Part shown: in pieces, positions 44,523 through 53,628 of the stretch | Layout of the letters: every line of letters starts with the position of its first letter | Position numbering within the stretch: the stretch's first letter is position 1 | Assembly: GCF_900114165.1 (NCBI RefSeq) | Contig: NZ_FOSB01000003.1 | Location: forward strand, 186,001-250,000 | Length of the DNA: 64,000 nt | DNA from: Halobacillus dabanensis | Lineage (GTDB): Bacteria; Bacillota; Bacilli; Bacillales; Halobacillaceae | Direction of reading: 5' to 3' | Position numbers and translations under genes: made by a program | The notes under the pieces: generated by a model | Seen by the model: only the letters and a program-made list of their open reading frames with translations | Told to the model about the DNA's origin: nothing | Databases searched by the model: none

Positions 44523-44571
44523 ATATTTGAAGGGTGAAAAGCAACAGAATCTACTATTTAGAGGTGAAAAA

Positions 44572-46044
44572 ATGGAGACAACTTTCTCGAAGAAGAATCA
44601 GGTGGTCATTCAGAATTTCATTCACGGCGAGTGGATTTCATCAGAAGGTGGGCAATTGGAGGAAGTACCCAACCCTGCGACTGGAGAAATTATTGCAAGT
44701 GTCCCTATTTCAACGAAAGAGGATGTAGATAAAGCGGTCCAATCAGCTAGAGAAGCATTCAAAACGTGGAAAAAGGTGCCGGTACCGAAACGCGCACGGA
44801 TCATGTTTAAGTACCACCAACTTTTAGTTGAGAATCGTGATGAATTAGCAAAAGCGCTAACCCAGGAAAATGGGAAGACAATGAAGGACGCTACTGGAGA
44901 AGTGCAGCGAGGAATCGAATGTGTAGAGTTTGCTGCTGGAGCACCAAGTTTAATGATGGGTGATGTCCTGCCTGATATAGCGGAAGGAATCGATTCGGGA
45001 ATGTATCGATACCCAGTGGGGGTCGTCGGCGGCATCACTCCATTTAACTTTCCAATGATGGTGCCATTATGGATGTTCCCACTTGCGATTGTATGTGGAA
45101 ATACATTTGTCCTGAAGCCTTCAGAACGTACTCCAATCCTTGCAAAAATGCTTGTAGAACTTATCCATGAAGCCGGACTTCCGAAAGGAGTGCTCAACCT
45201 CGTCAATGGATCCCATGATGTCGTAAATGGCTTGCTTGAGCATGAAGAAATTGATGCTATTTCATTTGTCGGTTCCCAGCCTGTTGCGGAATACGTATAT
45301 AAAACAGCGGCTGATCACGGAAAACGTGTGCAGGCGCTTGCAGGTGCGAAAAACCATTCGATTGTAATGCCTGACTGTAATCTTGATAAATCGGTGGAAG
45401 GAATAATTAATGCTGCCTTCGGTAGTGCAGGAGAGCGTTGCATGGCGTGTTCCGTTGTGGTCGCCGTCGGGGATATAGCAGATGATCTTGTAACAAAATT
45501 GAAGTCAGCAGCCGATCAATTATACGTTGGCAATGGTTTGGAAACAGAAACAGACTTGGGACCACTGATTCGTGATTCCCACCGTGAACGTGTACTTGGT
45601 TATATTGAAAAAGGAGAACAGGAGAATGCGACCCTTGTCCGTGATGGTCGTGTCGAACTCCGAGAAAATGAGTCGGGGTATTTCCTGGGTGCGACAATTT
45701 TCGACTATGTAACTGATGAAATGAAGATTTGGAAAGATGAAATCTTCGCTCCAGTGTTAAGTATTGTACGCGCAGAAACCCTAGATGAGGCGATTGAAAC
45801 AGCAAACAAATCTGAGTTCGCGAATGGTGCAGTGATTTATACATCGAGCGGAAAAGCCGTCCAACAGTTCAGAGAAGAGATGGATGCGGGAATGCTCGGT
45901 GTCAATGTTAACGTACCTGCTCCGATGGCCTTCTTCCCTTTCTCTGGTAACAAAAAATCTTTCTATGGTGATTTGCATGCCAATGGTAAAGATGGAATTA
46001 ACTTCTACACGAAGCGGAAAATGCTCACCCAACGCTGGTATTGA
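44572..46044 (+). CDS. mmsA: CoA-acylating (methyl)malonate-semialdehyde dehydrogenase
   Basis: The enzyme oxidises malonate semialdehyde or methylmalonate semialdehyde with NAD and CoA to acetyl-CoA or propionyl-CoA and CO2. The 490-residue ALDH-fold protein has the catalytic Cys at C290 in [11 protein letters not shown], the group-specific motif, and [16 protein letters not shown] start it at ATG 44572 ([14 protein letters not shown]) after AGAGGTG; the open frame extends 39 codons upstream across the promoter, so that part is not coding. It completes the beta-alanine branch of the pyrimidine island downstream, although it is a separate transcription unit. Confidence 0.92.
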   Translation: METTFSKKNQVVIQNFIHGEWISSEGGQLEEVPNPATGEIIASVPISTKEDVDKAVQSAREAFKTWKKVPVPKRARIMFKYHQLLVENRDELAKALTQENGKTMKDATGEVQRGIECVEFAAGAPSLMMGDVLPDIAEGIDSGMYRYPVGVVGGITPFNFPMMVPLWMFPLAIVCGNTFVLKPSERTPILAKMLVELIHEAGLPKGVLNLVNGSHDVVNGLLEHEEIDAISFVGSQPVAEYVYKTAADHGKRVQALAGAKNHSIVMPDCNLDKSVEGIINAAFGSAGERCMACSVVVAVGDIADDLVTKLKSAADQLYVGNGLETETDLGPLIRDSHRERVLGYIEKGEQENATLVRDGRVELRENESGYFLGATIFDYVTDEMKIWKDEIFAPVLSIVRAETLDEAIETANKSEFANGAVIYTSSGKAVQQFREEMDAGMLGVNVNVPAPMAFFPFSGNKKSFYGDLHANGKDGINFYTKRKMLTQRWY

Positions 46045-46051
46045 CCTGATG

Positions 46052-46086
46052 GATGTGCGGAAACTTCTTAACGAATTTCCGCCATC
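46052..46086 (+). terminator. Hairpin after mmsA
   Basis: GATG-T-GCGGAAA (46052-46063) pairs with TTTCCGCCATC (46076-46086) with one bulge. There is no T run, so it may be a weak terminator or an mRNA-stabilising hairpin. Confidence 0.5.
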
Positions 46087-46363
46087 TTCCATTAAAAAAC
46101 CACACATTCTACTGTATTAATATCAACACCTCCCAAAAGTTTTACAAAATATCTATTCCTCATAATCGAACATTTTACATTATGTATAATGGAAAAATTC
46201 CAGAGTTGATGTAAAGTATAATTAGTTATTTAAATATTCAGTAAATATTGAAAATTAAATTTACTGATAGAGCTAAGGAAATCAGAGGTTGGGGATTTGG
46301 TTTTCTGAACGTGATCGATAAAGCTCTATATAATAACAAATCATTACATAAGGAGGAATTACT
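46087..46363 (+). other. Region upstream of the ureidopropionase gene
   Basis: AT-rich sequence with several TATAAT strings (near 46182, 46218 and 46331) but no convincing paired -35, as expected for an activator-dependent promoter. No gene is seen. Confidence 0.4.
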
Positions 46364-47254
46364 GTGTCTGATAAAGTACAAATCGGTTTGATCCAAGCTT
46401 CTCACGATGTAGATGGTAACGAGCCCGTAGAAGTTCATAAAGAACAGTCCATCGAAAAACATATTAAATTGGTAAAAGAAGCAGCGGAAAAAGGGGCGCA
46501 AATCATATGTCTACAAGAAATTTTTTATGGTCCATATTTTTGTTCAGAACAAAACCCGAAGTGGTATGACTCTGCAGAAGAGATTCCGAATGGCCCGACG
46601 ACGATACGTTTCCAGGAGCTCGCTAAAGAGTTGGGTGTAGTTATTGTTCTACCGATTTATGAAAGAGAAGGTATTGCAACCTATTACAATACAGCAGCAG
46701 TGATAGATGCGGACGGTTCTTATCTAGGTAAATATCGCAAACATCACATTCCTCAAGTGGGTGTCGGGGACAAAGGTTATGGATTCTGGGAAAAATACTA
46801 CTTTAAACCTGGTAACCTGGGATACCCAGTATTCGATACCGCTTTTGCAAAAGTAGGTGTTTATATTTGCTATGACCGCCATTTTCCTGAAGGTGCAAGA
46901 GTGTTAGGTTTGAACGGCGCAGAAGTCGTTTTCAATCCATCTGCTACGGTAGCAGGTCTATCAGAGTATCTTTGGAAGTTAGAACAACCCGCTCATGCAG
47001 TAGCGAATGGGTACTATCTTGGTGCCATCAACCGTGTTGGATATGAAGGACCATGGAACATGGGTGAATTTTATGGACAATCTTATCTAGTCGATCCAAG
47101 GGGTAATTTTGTTGCAACTGCAAGTCGTGATAAAGATGAGGTCATCATCGGGGAAATGGATAAGAAGTTTATCCGTGAAGTGCGTGATACCTGGCAGTTT
47201 TACCGCGATCGACGCCCGGAAACGTATGAAAAAATGGGTGAGCTTCTCCCTTAA
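46364..47254 (+). CDS. Beta-ureidopropionase, nitrilase superfamily
   Basis: This enzyme hydrolyses N-carbamoyl-beta-alanine (or the 3-aminoisobutyrate analogue) to the amino acid, CO2 and NH3, the third step of reductive pyrimidine breakdown. The 296 residues carry the nitrilase triad E52 (CLQEIFYG), K126 (YRKHHIP) and C169 (VYICYDRHFPEGAR). This is the carbon-nitrogen hydrolase type found in eukaryotes, not the M20 metallo type (HyuC). GTG 46364 follows AAGGAGG. N-carbamoylputrescine amidase is a close relative, but the gene neighbours favour ureidopropionase. Confidence 0.88.
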   Translation: MSDKVQIGLIQASHDVDGNEPVEVHKEQSIEKHIKLVKEAAEKGAQIICLQEIFYGPYFCSEQNPKWYDSAEEIPNGPTTIRFQELAKELGVVIVLPIYEREGIATYYNTAAVIDADGSYLGKYRKHHIPQVGVGDKGYGFWEKYYFKPGNLGYPVFDTAFAKVGVYICYDRHFPEGARVLGLNGAEVVFNPSATVAGLSEYLWKLEQPAHAVANGYYLGAINRVGYEGPWNMGEFYGQSYLVDPRGNFVATASRDKDEVIIGEMDKKFIREVRDTWQFYRDRRPETYEKMGELLP

Positions 47255-47278
47255 CATAACTTCTCAGGCATCATGTGT

Positions 47279-47336
47279 AAGTTCTGCATAGATCAAAGGA
47301 AAATCAAACATTTTTCTTTATGCAGAACTTTTTTAT
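47279..47336 (+). terminator. Terminator after the ureidopropionase gene
   Basis: AAGTTCTGCATA (47279-47290) pairs with TATGCAGAACTT (47319-47330), with an inner AAAGGAAAA/TTTTTCTTT stem, followed by TTTTTATT. Confidence 0.88.
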
Positions 47337-47492
47337 TAGGATTGCTCAGCTTTGGTTTGAATACCATTTCCAGGCAGCTTTCGCTTTTTTGACAAGGATT
47401 TGTTGAAAATACTGGGGGATGGAGGGGGAACCCTTTTTTTAACCCTCACAGTGTTCGTTAACAAAACCTTCAATTAAAGGAGGTAAACACCA

Positions 47493-48902
47493 GTGACTCA
47501 GTTAAAGAGTAAAGGGATTTCTTTAGAGAACTTGAAAGTGAATTTCGACGAGGTGCATGACGGGTTGAATGCCCAGGAAGCAATGGAAGAGTCTAACCGC
47601 TGCTTATACTGTTATGATGCTCCTTGTATCCAGGCTTGTCCGACTGGGATAGATATTCCGAAGTTTATTAAAAAAATCGCATCCGGAAACTTGAAAGGAT
47701 CAGCAACGACAATTATGTCATCGAACCCTGTTGGGGCAACGTGTGCACGTGTTTGTCCGACAGAAGAGTTGTGTGAAGGCGCTTGTGTATTGAACCACTC
47801 GACAGAACCGATTTTAATTGGAGACTTGCAGCGTTTCGCTACTGATTGGGCAATTAAAAATGAACAACTACTCTTTAAGCCCGGGCAGAAAAACGGGAAA
47901 AAAGTTGCAGTTGTCGGGGGTGGTCCTGCAGGTTTATCGGCAGCGAGAGAACTCGCGCGTTTCGGTTATGACGTAACCATTTTTGAAGCCGAAGCCGAAG
48001 CAGGAGGTCTTGATACGTATGGAATTGTATCTTTCCGATTGCCTCAGGATATTTCCAGATGGGAAGTAGATCAGGTCGAAAAGTTAGATGTTGAAATCCG
48101 CACGAATACCAAAGTCGGAACAGATGTCTCTTTTGATGAATTGTCCAAGGGATACGATTCGATTGTCCTTACGATCGGGATGGGGAACGTTCCGATGCTT
48201 GGCATTGAAGGAGAAGATTTGCGCGGAGTTCACGATGCGATCGATTTTGTTAAAAGTACGAAATCAGGACCTATTACAGATGAATTACTAGGTAAGAATG
48301 TTGTCGTTGTAGGTGCAGGGAACACGGCTATCGATGCCGCGACATGCGCGGCACGTAAAGGGGCTGGGGATGTCAAGATTGTGTACCGCCGTACGAGGAA
48401 AGAGATGACAGCTTATGAGTTTGAATATGACTTTGCGAAACAAGATGATGTAGACTTCCATTGGCTAACGCAGCCGATTGAAATTATCGGAGATGAGAAT
48501 GGGCAAGTAACACATCTTAAATGCGTAAAAATGGCGCTTGGAGAACCAGATGCAGATGGCCGTAGGAGACCATCACCAGTGGAAGGTTCTGAATTCGTAA
48601 TGGAAGTCGATGCCGTTATTAAGGCGATCGGTCAATCAAGGTACACCGATTTGATTGAAGGGTTTGGGCTGGATCATGAAGGTGGAGTTGTCACAGTCGA
48701 CCCGGAAACATTGCAAACCTCCAACCCGAAAGTGTTTGCAGCAGGTGATGTGATTTTTGCTAAAGGCCAAGGAGAAGCGATGGTAGTTACAGCAGCTCAA
48801 CAAGGAAAAGAAGCTGCAATGGCAATTCATAAACACCTCGCCCCTGAACCCACACATGCCTATAAAAAATTCAACAAGGAGGAACATACATGGCTGACTT
48901 AA
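47493..48902 (+). CDS. preT: Dihydropyrimidine dehydrogenase, NAD(P)H-oxidising subunit PreT
   Basis: PreT takes electrons from NAD(P)H and passes them through Fe-S centres to PreA. The 469-residue GltD-like protein has N-terminal cysteine clusters (CLYCYDAPCIQACPTG and CARVCPTEELCEGAC), an FAD motif VAVVGGGPAGLSAARELAR and an NAD(P)H motif NVVVVGAGNTAIDAA. GTG 47493 follows AAAGGAGGT. Its 3' end overlaps preA by 13 bases, as expected for subunits made together. Confidence 0.93.
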   Translation: MTQLKSKGISLENLKVNFDEVHDGLNAQEAMEESNRCLYCYDAPCIQACPTGIDIPKFIKKIASGNLKGSATTIMSSNPVGATCARVCPTEELCEGACVLNHSTEPILIGDLQRFATDWAIKNEQLLFKPGQKNGKKVAVVGGGPAGLSAARELARFGYDVTIFEAEAEAGGLDTYGIVSFRLPQDISRWEVDQVEKLDVEIRTNTKVGTDVSFDELSKGYDSIVLTIGMGNVPMLGIEGEDLRGVHDAIDFVKSTKSGPITDELLGKNVVVVGAGNTAIDAATCAARKGAGDVKIVYRRTRKEMTAYEFEYDFAKQDDVDFHWLTQPIEIIGDENGQVTHLKCVKMALGEPDADGRRRPSPVEGSEFVMEVDAVIKAIGQSRYTDLIEGFGLDHEGGVVTVDPETLQTSNPKVFAAGDVIFAKGQGEAMVVTAAQQGKEAAMAIHKHLAPEPTHAYKKFNKEEHTWLT

Positions 48903-50176
48903 GTTTGAACCTTGCAGGAATCAAATCACCGAATCCCTTTTGGCTTGCTTCTGCACCGCCGACAAATTCAGGATACCAGGTACAGCGAGCGTTTGAAGCA
49001 GGTTGGGGAGGAGCTGTTTGGAAGACGTTGGGAGAGCCGATTCTTAACGTATCTTCACGTTTTGCTGCGGTGGGTTTTAACGGCAAGAAAGTAGCTGGAT
49101 TCAACAACATTGAATTAATTACGGATCGCCCACTTGAAGTGAATTTGAAAGAGATCTATGAAACAAAGAAAAAGTTTCCTAATCATGCAATCATCGCTTC
49201 GTTAATGGTAGAACCGACGCAAGAAAAATGGCATGAAATAGTCAAACGTGTGGAAGATGTGGGTGTGGATGGGCTTGAATTAAACTTTGGATGTCCTCAT
49301 GGAATGGCAGAAAGAGGTATGGGAGCTGCCTCTGGTCAGGTACCTGAGCTTGTCGAAAAGCAGACCATGTGGGCAAAAGAAGTAGCTCAAACCCCCGTCA
49401 TCGTTAAATTGACTCCGAATATTACCGATATCACTTTTACTGCAGAAGCGGCCGTCAATGGTGGTGCCGATGCCGTTAGTATGATCAATACAATCAATAG
49501 TTTAGCCGGGGTGGATATCGATACATGGGATACGATTCCGAACGTCGCCGGTAAAGGGGCACATGGAGGTTACTGTGGTCCTGCTGTAAAACCAATCGCT
49601 CTGAATATGGTTGCAGAATGTGCCCGCCATCCGAAAATAAATGTGCCAATCTCCGGAATGGGGGGAGTATCAAGCTGGCGAGAAGCGGTGGAATTCATGT
49701 TAATGGGAGCAACGGGGGTTCAAGTATGTACAGCCGCTATGCACCATGGGTTTAGTATTGTGGAAGATATGAAAGACGGGTTGAACAATTACCTGGATGA
49801 AAAAGGTATCGATTCTGTAATGGATCTTGTCGGTAAATCTGTCGAGAAATATTCCGACTGGGGCAATTTAGACCTTAATCACCAGATTGTCGCTAAAATC
49901 AATAACGATGTATGTATCAACTGTAACAAGTGCCATATTGCTTGTGAAGATACGTCACACCAGTGTATCGATATGTTGAAGGATGCGAATGGAAACGACA
50001 TCTTAAAGGTGCGTGAAGAAGACTGTGTCGGTTGTAATTTATGCAGCATCGTCTGCCCTGTGGATGGTGCGATCGATATGGTTGAATACGCAAATGGTAA
50101 GCCGCCGATGACTTGGAATGAAAGACAGGCGGCTATTGGGGCAGTTTCATCGTGTGATGTCGATTTAATCAAATAA
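48890..50176 (+). CDS. preA: Dihydropyrimidine dehydrogenase, catalytic subunit PreA
   Basis: PreA reduces uracil and thymine to the 5,6-dihydro forms. The 428-residue protein has a DHODH-like FMN barrel with the active-site Cys at C135 (ELNFGCPHGMAERG, equivalent to the Cys of the mammalian NLSCPHG motif), then a C-terminal ferredoxin domain with two clusters, CINCNKCHIACE and CVGCNLCSIVCP. ATG 48890 lies inside the end of preT and follows AAGGAGG. hydA starts 18 bases after its stop codon. Confidence 0.95.
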   Translation: MADLSLNLAGIKSPNPFWLASAPPTNSGYQVQRAFEAGWGGAVWKTLGEPILNVSSRFAAVGFNGKKVAGFNNIELITDRPLEVNLKEIYETKKKFPNHAIIASLMVEPTQEKWHEIVKRVEDVGVDGLELNFGCPHGMAERGMGAASGQVPELVEKQTMWAKEVAQTPVIVKLTPNITDITFTAEAAVNGGADAVSMINTINSLAGVDIDTWDTIPNVAGKGAHGGYCGPAVKPIALNMVAECARHPKINVPISGMGGVSSWREAVEFMLMGATGVQVCTAAMHHGFSIVEDMKDGLNNYLDEKGIDSVMDLVGKSVEKYSDWGNLDLNHQIVAKINNDVCINCNKCHIACEDTSHQCIDMLKDANGNDILKVREEDCVGCNLCSIVCPVDGAIDMVEYANGKPPMTWNERQAAIGAVSSCDVDLIK

Positions 50177-50194
50177 ACTATATGGAGGGATAAG

Positions 50195-51610
50195 ATGAAG
50201 AAAATCATTAAAAATGGAACGATTGTTACGGCAGCCGATACTTACAAAGCAGACATTCTGATTGAGAATGAGAAAATTTCATTGATCGGCCAGGATTTAT
50301 CTGATCCAGCGGCAGAGGTTGTGGACGCTAAAGGTCATTATATTTTCCCTGGAAGCATCGATCCACATACTCATTTGGAAATGCCGTTTGGTGGAACGGT
50401 CAGTAAAGATGATTTTGAGACCGGTACAATTGCCGCTGCTCATGGTGGAACAACCACAGTAATCGACTTTTGCTTAACAGACAAGGGAAAACCGCTTCAA
50501 GATTCGATTGATCAATGGCATGCGAAATCTAGGGATAAATCTGTCATCGATTACAGCTTCCATTTGATGATTGGTGAAATGAACGAAACGGTTTTAGAAC
50601 AACTTCCTAGCGTTATTGAGGACGAAGGAATTACTTCATTCAAAGTATTCATGGCTTATAAGAATGTCTTCCAAGCCGATGATGGCACACTCTTTAGAAC
50701 ATTAGAAGAGGCGAAAAGATTGGGTGCGCTTGTCATGGTCCATGCAGAAAATGGAGATGTCATCGATCATTTAGTGAACAAAGCATTAAAAGCAGGCCAA
50801 ACAGACCCGATATATCATGCATTGACCCGTCCTCCTGAAGTAGAAGGAGAAGCAACAGGACGTGCAGCAGAACTAACGGGGCTTGCAAATTCTCAGCTTT
50901 ATGTCGTTCACGTTACGTGTGAAGAAGCTGTGGAAGCCATCGCAAAAGCAAGGAAAAAAGGGTATAACGTCATGGGCGAGACATGTCCTCAATACTTAGT
51001 ACTTGATCAAAGTTATATGGAAAAACCGAACTTTGAAGGTGCAAAGTATGTCTGGTCTCCGCCACTTCGTGAAAAGTATCATCAGGAAGTGTTGTGGAAG
51101 GCACTGAAAACAGGAGACTTACAGACACTTGGCTCCGACCAGTGTTCCTTCGATTTTAAAGGCCAGAAGGATTTAGGAAAGGGAGATTTCACAAAAATCC
51201 CGAATGGCGGACCGATCATTGAGGATCGCGTGAGTATTCTTTTCTCTGAAGGTGTCAAAAAAGGTAGAATTAGTCTTAATGAATTTGTCGACATTACTTC
51301 AACGAAGATTGCCAAGACCTTTGGATTGTTCCCGCAAAAAGGGACCATATCAGTTGGAGCTGATGCAGACCTTGTCATTTTTGACCCGAACGTCGAAAGG
51401 ACAATCTCTGTGGAGACAAGTCATATGGCAGCAGACTATAACCCGTTTGAAGGTATGAAGGTGACAGGCCAGCCGGTCAGCGTCCTTTCCCGTGGGGATT
51501 TCGTGATTAAAGAAAAAGAATTCGTTGGAAAACTTGGTAAAGGGAATTACTTGAAACGATCTCGTTATGGTGAACTAACATCCTCCAAGGAAGAACTTTA
51601 TCAAAAGTAA
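50195..51610 (+). CDS. hydA: Dihydropyrimidinase
   Basis: The enzyme opens dihydrouracil and dihydrothymine to N-carbamoyl-beta-amino acids. The 471-residue amidohydrolase has the metal ligands H58 and H60 (DPHTHLEM), the carboxylated lysine K150 (TSFKVFMAYKN) and later ligands in MVHAENGDV and YVVHVTCEEA. ATG 50195 follows TGGAGGG. It is joined to preTA in one operon; a hairpin after it may lower expression of the permease. Hydantoins may also be substrates. Confidence 0.94.
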   Translation: MKKIIKNGTIVTAADTYKADILIENEKISLIGQDLSDPAAEVVDAKGHYIFPGSIDPHTHLEMPFGGTVSKDDFETGTIAAAHGGTTTVIDFCLTDKGKPLQDSIDQWHAKSRDKSVIDYSFHLMIGEMNETVLEQLPSVIEDEGITSFKVFMAYKNVFQADDGTLFRTLEEAKRLGALVMVHAENGDVIDHLVNKALKAGQTDPIYHALTRPPEVEGEATGRAAELTGLANSQLYVVHVTCEEAVEAIAKARKKGYNVMGETCPQYLVLDQSYMEKPNFEGAKYVWSPPLREKYHQEVLWKALKTGDLQTLGSDQCSFDFKGQKDLGKGDFTKIPNGGPIIEDRVSILFSEGVKKGRISLNEFVDITSTKIAKTFGLFPQKGTISVGADADLVIFDPNVERTISVETSHMAADYNPFEGMKVTGQPVSVLSRGDFVIKEKEFVGKLGKGNYLKRSRYGELTSSKEELYQK

Positions 51611-51633
51611 CCTGCCCGTCTGTCACGGAAATT

Positions 51634-51670
51634 AGGCTGCCTTGCTTCAAAGCCTGGCAGCCTTTTAAAA
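51634..51670 (+). terminator. Hairpin between hydA and the permease gene
   Basis: AGGCTGCC (51634-51641) pairs with GGCAGCCT (51656-51663), followed by TTTT. It is short, so readthrough into the permease gene is likely. Confidence 0.65.
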
Positions 51671-51698
51671 AACAGGTATAGGTAGGAGGAGTCCAATT

Positions 51699-53195
51699 AT
51701 GGACAACAAAAAAACGAACCATCTTATGTCTCCGGATCTAATGCCCATCCCTCATAGCGAAAAGAAAATCAGTACATTAGGGTTTACTTTCATGTGGGTG
51801 GGAATGGCTGTTGTTCTGGCAGCATTTGCAATCGGTGGAGCTGGCGTTCAGGAGATCTCCCTCATTTGGGTTGTTCTTGGTACATTATTGGGAACGATTC
51901 TAATTGGTCTTGCGATAACGGTGACCGCTGATATTGGTATTGAACATGGAATATCTTTTCCTGTGTATATGAGAGCACCTTTTGGAACGATAGGTACTCA
52001 TTTCCCTTCTGTAGTTCGGGGAGTAGCAGCGTCGATGTGGTTCGGTATCAACACATTCTTCGGTTCCACGGCGATCAACGGAATTTTAAACATCTTAATT
52101 GGTTTTGATAATTGGTTTGTCTGTTACATTCTATTTGCGTTATTCCAGCTATTTAACACAGCATTAGGAATTAAAGCTGTCGAGAAATTCGCTGACTTAG
52201 CAGCACCGATTATTATTTTAATTGGTGTATGGATGTATTTCACTTTGGCAGGGACTGCGACAGAGCAAGGAAGAGACGTCTGGTCATGGGTGGAAAGTCC
52301 TGTCACAGGTGGAGCAGCTTTTACCGCATTTGTAGTGGTTGTCGTTGGTAACATGGGTTACTGGGCTACACTTGCTGCTGATATATCCTCCATTTCCCGT
52401 TTCATAAAAGCTCCGAAACATGAACGGAATTGGATCAAACGGAACAAAGGAGCCCTGGTTGGCAGTCTTGTCGCTTTGCCGCTGACTCAAACATTTATTG
52501 TTGTACTTGGGGCTGTATCTTATATAGCAGTTTCCAATTTCGACCCTGTCGTCGCTTTGCAAGAATCAGCCAGTGGCCTTGTACTGGGTATTCTTCTTCT
52601 AATGATTGTACTTGCCCAGTGGTCGACAAACGTATCAGCAAATATTGTACCCGCTGCGACGATTTTTTCTAATGTGGGTGGACCTAAGCTTCCATTCTGG
52701 GCTGGTGTTTTTATTGCAGGACTTGTTGGAACCGTCATTCAGCCATGGAGCGTTTTCAATCTATTGATTCCTGTATTGCTTATTGCTGCAGCAATTTTAT
52801 CGGTGATTGTCGGGATTATTTTTGCTGATTATTATTTATTAAGAAAACGGCGAATGAATGTCTATGATTTGTATAAGCAAGGAGGCCAATTCCGATATGA
52901 TGGAGGCATCAACTGGGCAGGTATCATTTCCTGGGTGATCGGAAGCGTCTTTGCATATACGTTCAGTACCTATTCATTCTTTGTTGGTTTTGGTATCGGT
53001 GCTCTTTGCTACTATCTATTAGCGAAGCACTGGTATTTCAAGAAACACCCACAGGCAGAAATAGATAATCCGAGCGATGAAGAATATCTTGGAATTACAG
53101 TTGGCCGCGACTGGGTTGTTGGGGAAAGATTTGTAGAAGAAAAGCTTGGGAAGAAGACGGGAACAGAAGGCCCTACACAGAAAATTGATGCATAA
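51699..53195 (+). CDS. NCS1 family nucleobase/hydantoin permease
   Basis: The 498-residue protein has about 12 membrane helices and NCS1 features: an N-terminal SEKKISTLGFTFMWVGM, GISFPVYMRAPFGTIGTH, and LAQWSTNVSANIVPAATIF with the substrate-site Asn. In this operon the cargo is probably uracil, thymine or a dihydropyrimidine; allantoin or hydantoin are alternatives in the family. ATG 51699 follows AGGAGGAG. Confidence 0.9.
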   Translation: MDNKKTNHLMSPDLMPIPHSEKKISTLGFTFMWVGMAVVLAAFAIGGAGVQEISLIWVVLGTLLGTILIGLAITVTADIGIEHGISFPVYMRAPFGTIGTHFPSVVRGVAASMWFGINTFFGSTAINGILNILIGFDNWFVCYILFALFQLFNTALGIKAVEKFADLAAPIIILIGVWMYFTLAGTATEQGRDVWSWVESPVTGGAAFTAFVVVVVGNMGYWATLAADISSISRFIKAPKHERNWIKRNKGALVGSLVALPLTQTFIVVLGAVSYIAVSNFDPVVALQESASGLVLGILLLMIVLAQWSTNVSANIVPAATIFSNVGGPKLPFWAGVFIAGLVGTVIQPWSVFNLLIPVLLIAAAILSVIVGIIFADYYLLRKRRMNVYDLYKQGGQFRYDGGINWAGIISWVIGSVFAYTFSTYSFFVGFGIGALCYYLLAKHWYFKKHPQAEIDNPSDEEYLGITVGRDWVVGERFVEEKLGKKTGTEGPTQKIDA

Positions 53196-53207
53196 GGAGG
53201 AATGTTG

Positions 53208-53444
53208 ATGTCTGATCATCGTGAATTTGAAGCAGAACGTGAAAAAATTGATTTCCTATTAGAGCAGGGATATGTCATAAAAGGGGTCACAGAAAATTTA
53301 AGTGGTGCATTTGTAGAGTTTGTATATCAAGGAAATGACAAGGAAAAAAGTGAAAAAGAACGTCTACACGTTTTACACCCTGATTCCAGGAAATATTTCT
53401 CTACTATTTTGGTACAACAACAGAGAAAACAAAGTGTAAAATAA
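53208..53444 (+). CDS. 78-residue protein of the pyrimidine operon, unknown
   Basis: The protein begins MSDHREFEAEREKIDFLLEQ and continues GYVIKGVTENLSGAFVEF and ERLHVLHPDSRKYFSTIL. It is soluble and charged, with a likely alpha/beta pattern and no cysteine. The start is ATG 53208, 7 bases after AAGGAGG; ATG 53202 is too close to it. It follows the permease by 12 bases and is the last gene before a strong terminator, so it is part of the operon. The family is not recognised. Confidence 0.75.
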   Translation: MSDHREFEAEREKIDFLLEQGYVIKGVTENLSGAFVEFVYQGNDKEKSEKERLHVLHPDSRKYFSTILVQQQRKQSVK

Positions 53445-53451
53445 TTACAGG

Positions 53452-53481
53452 AGGATTGGCTATAGCCAGTCCTTTTTTTGA
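53452..53481 (+). terminator. Terminator of the preTA-hydA-permease operon
   Basis: AGGATTGGC (53452-53460) pairs with GCCAGTCCT (53465-53473, one G-U), followed by TTTTTT. Confidence 0.9.
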
Positions 53482-53628
53482 TTATAAGAGAAGGGGGGGT
53501 TACATTGTGAATATCGGTATTTGCCGAGCTTTGTCATGCCTTGTATCACTTAAGTTTTTTGATAGAAAATCTCACAATCTATTAGATTTTTCTGAAAGAT
53601 TGGTGTACGTTTAAAGAGGGGTCATTCA

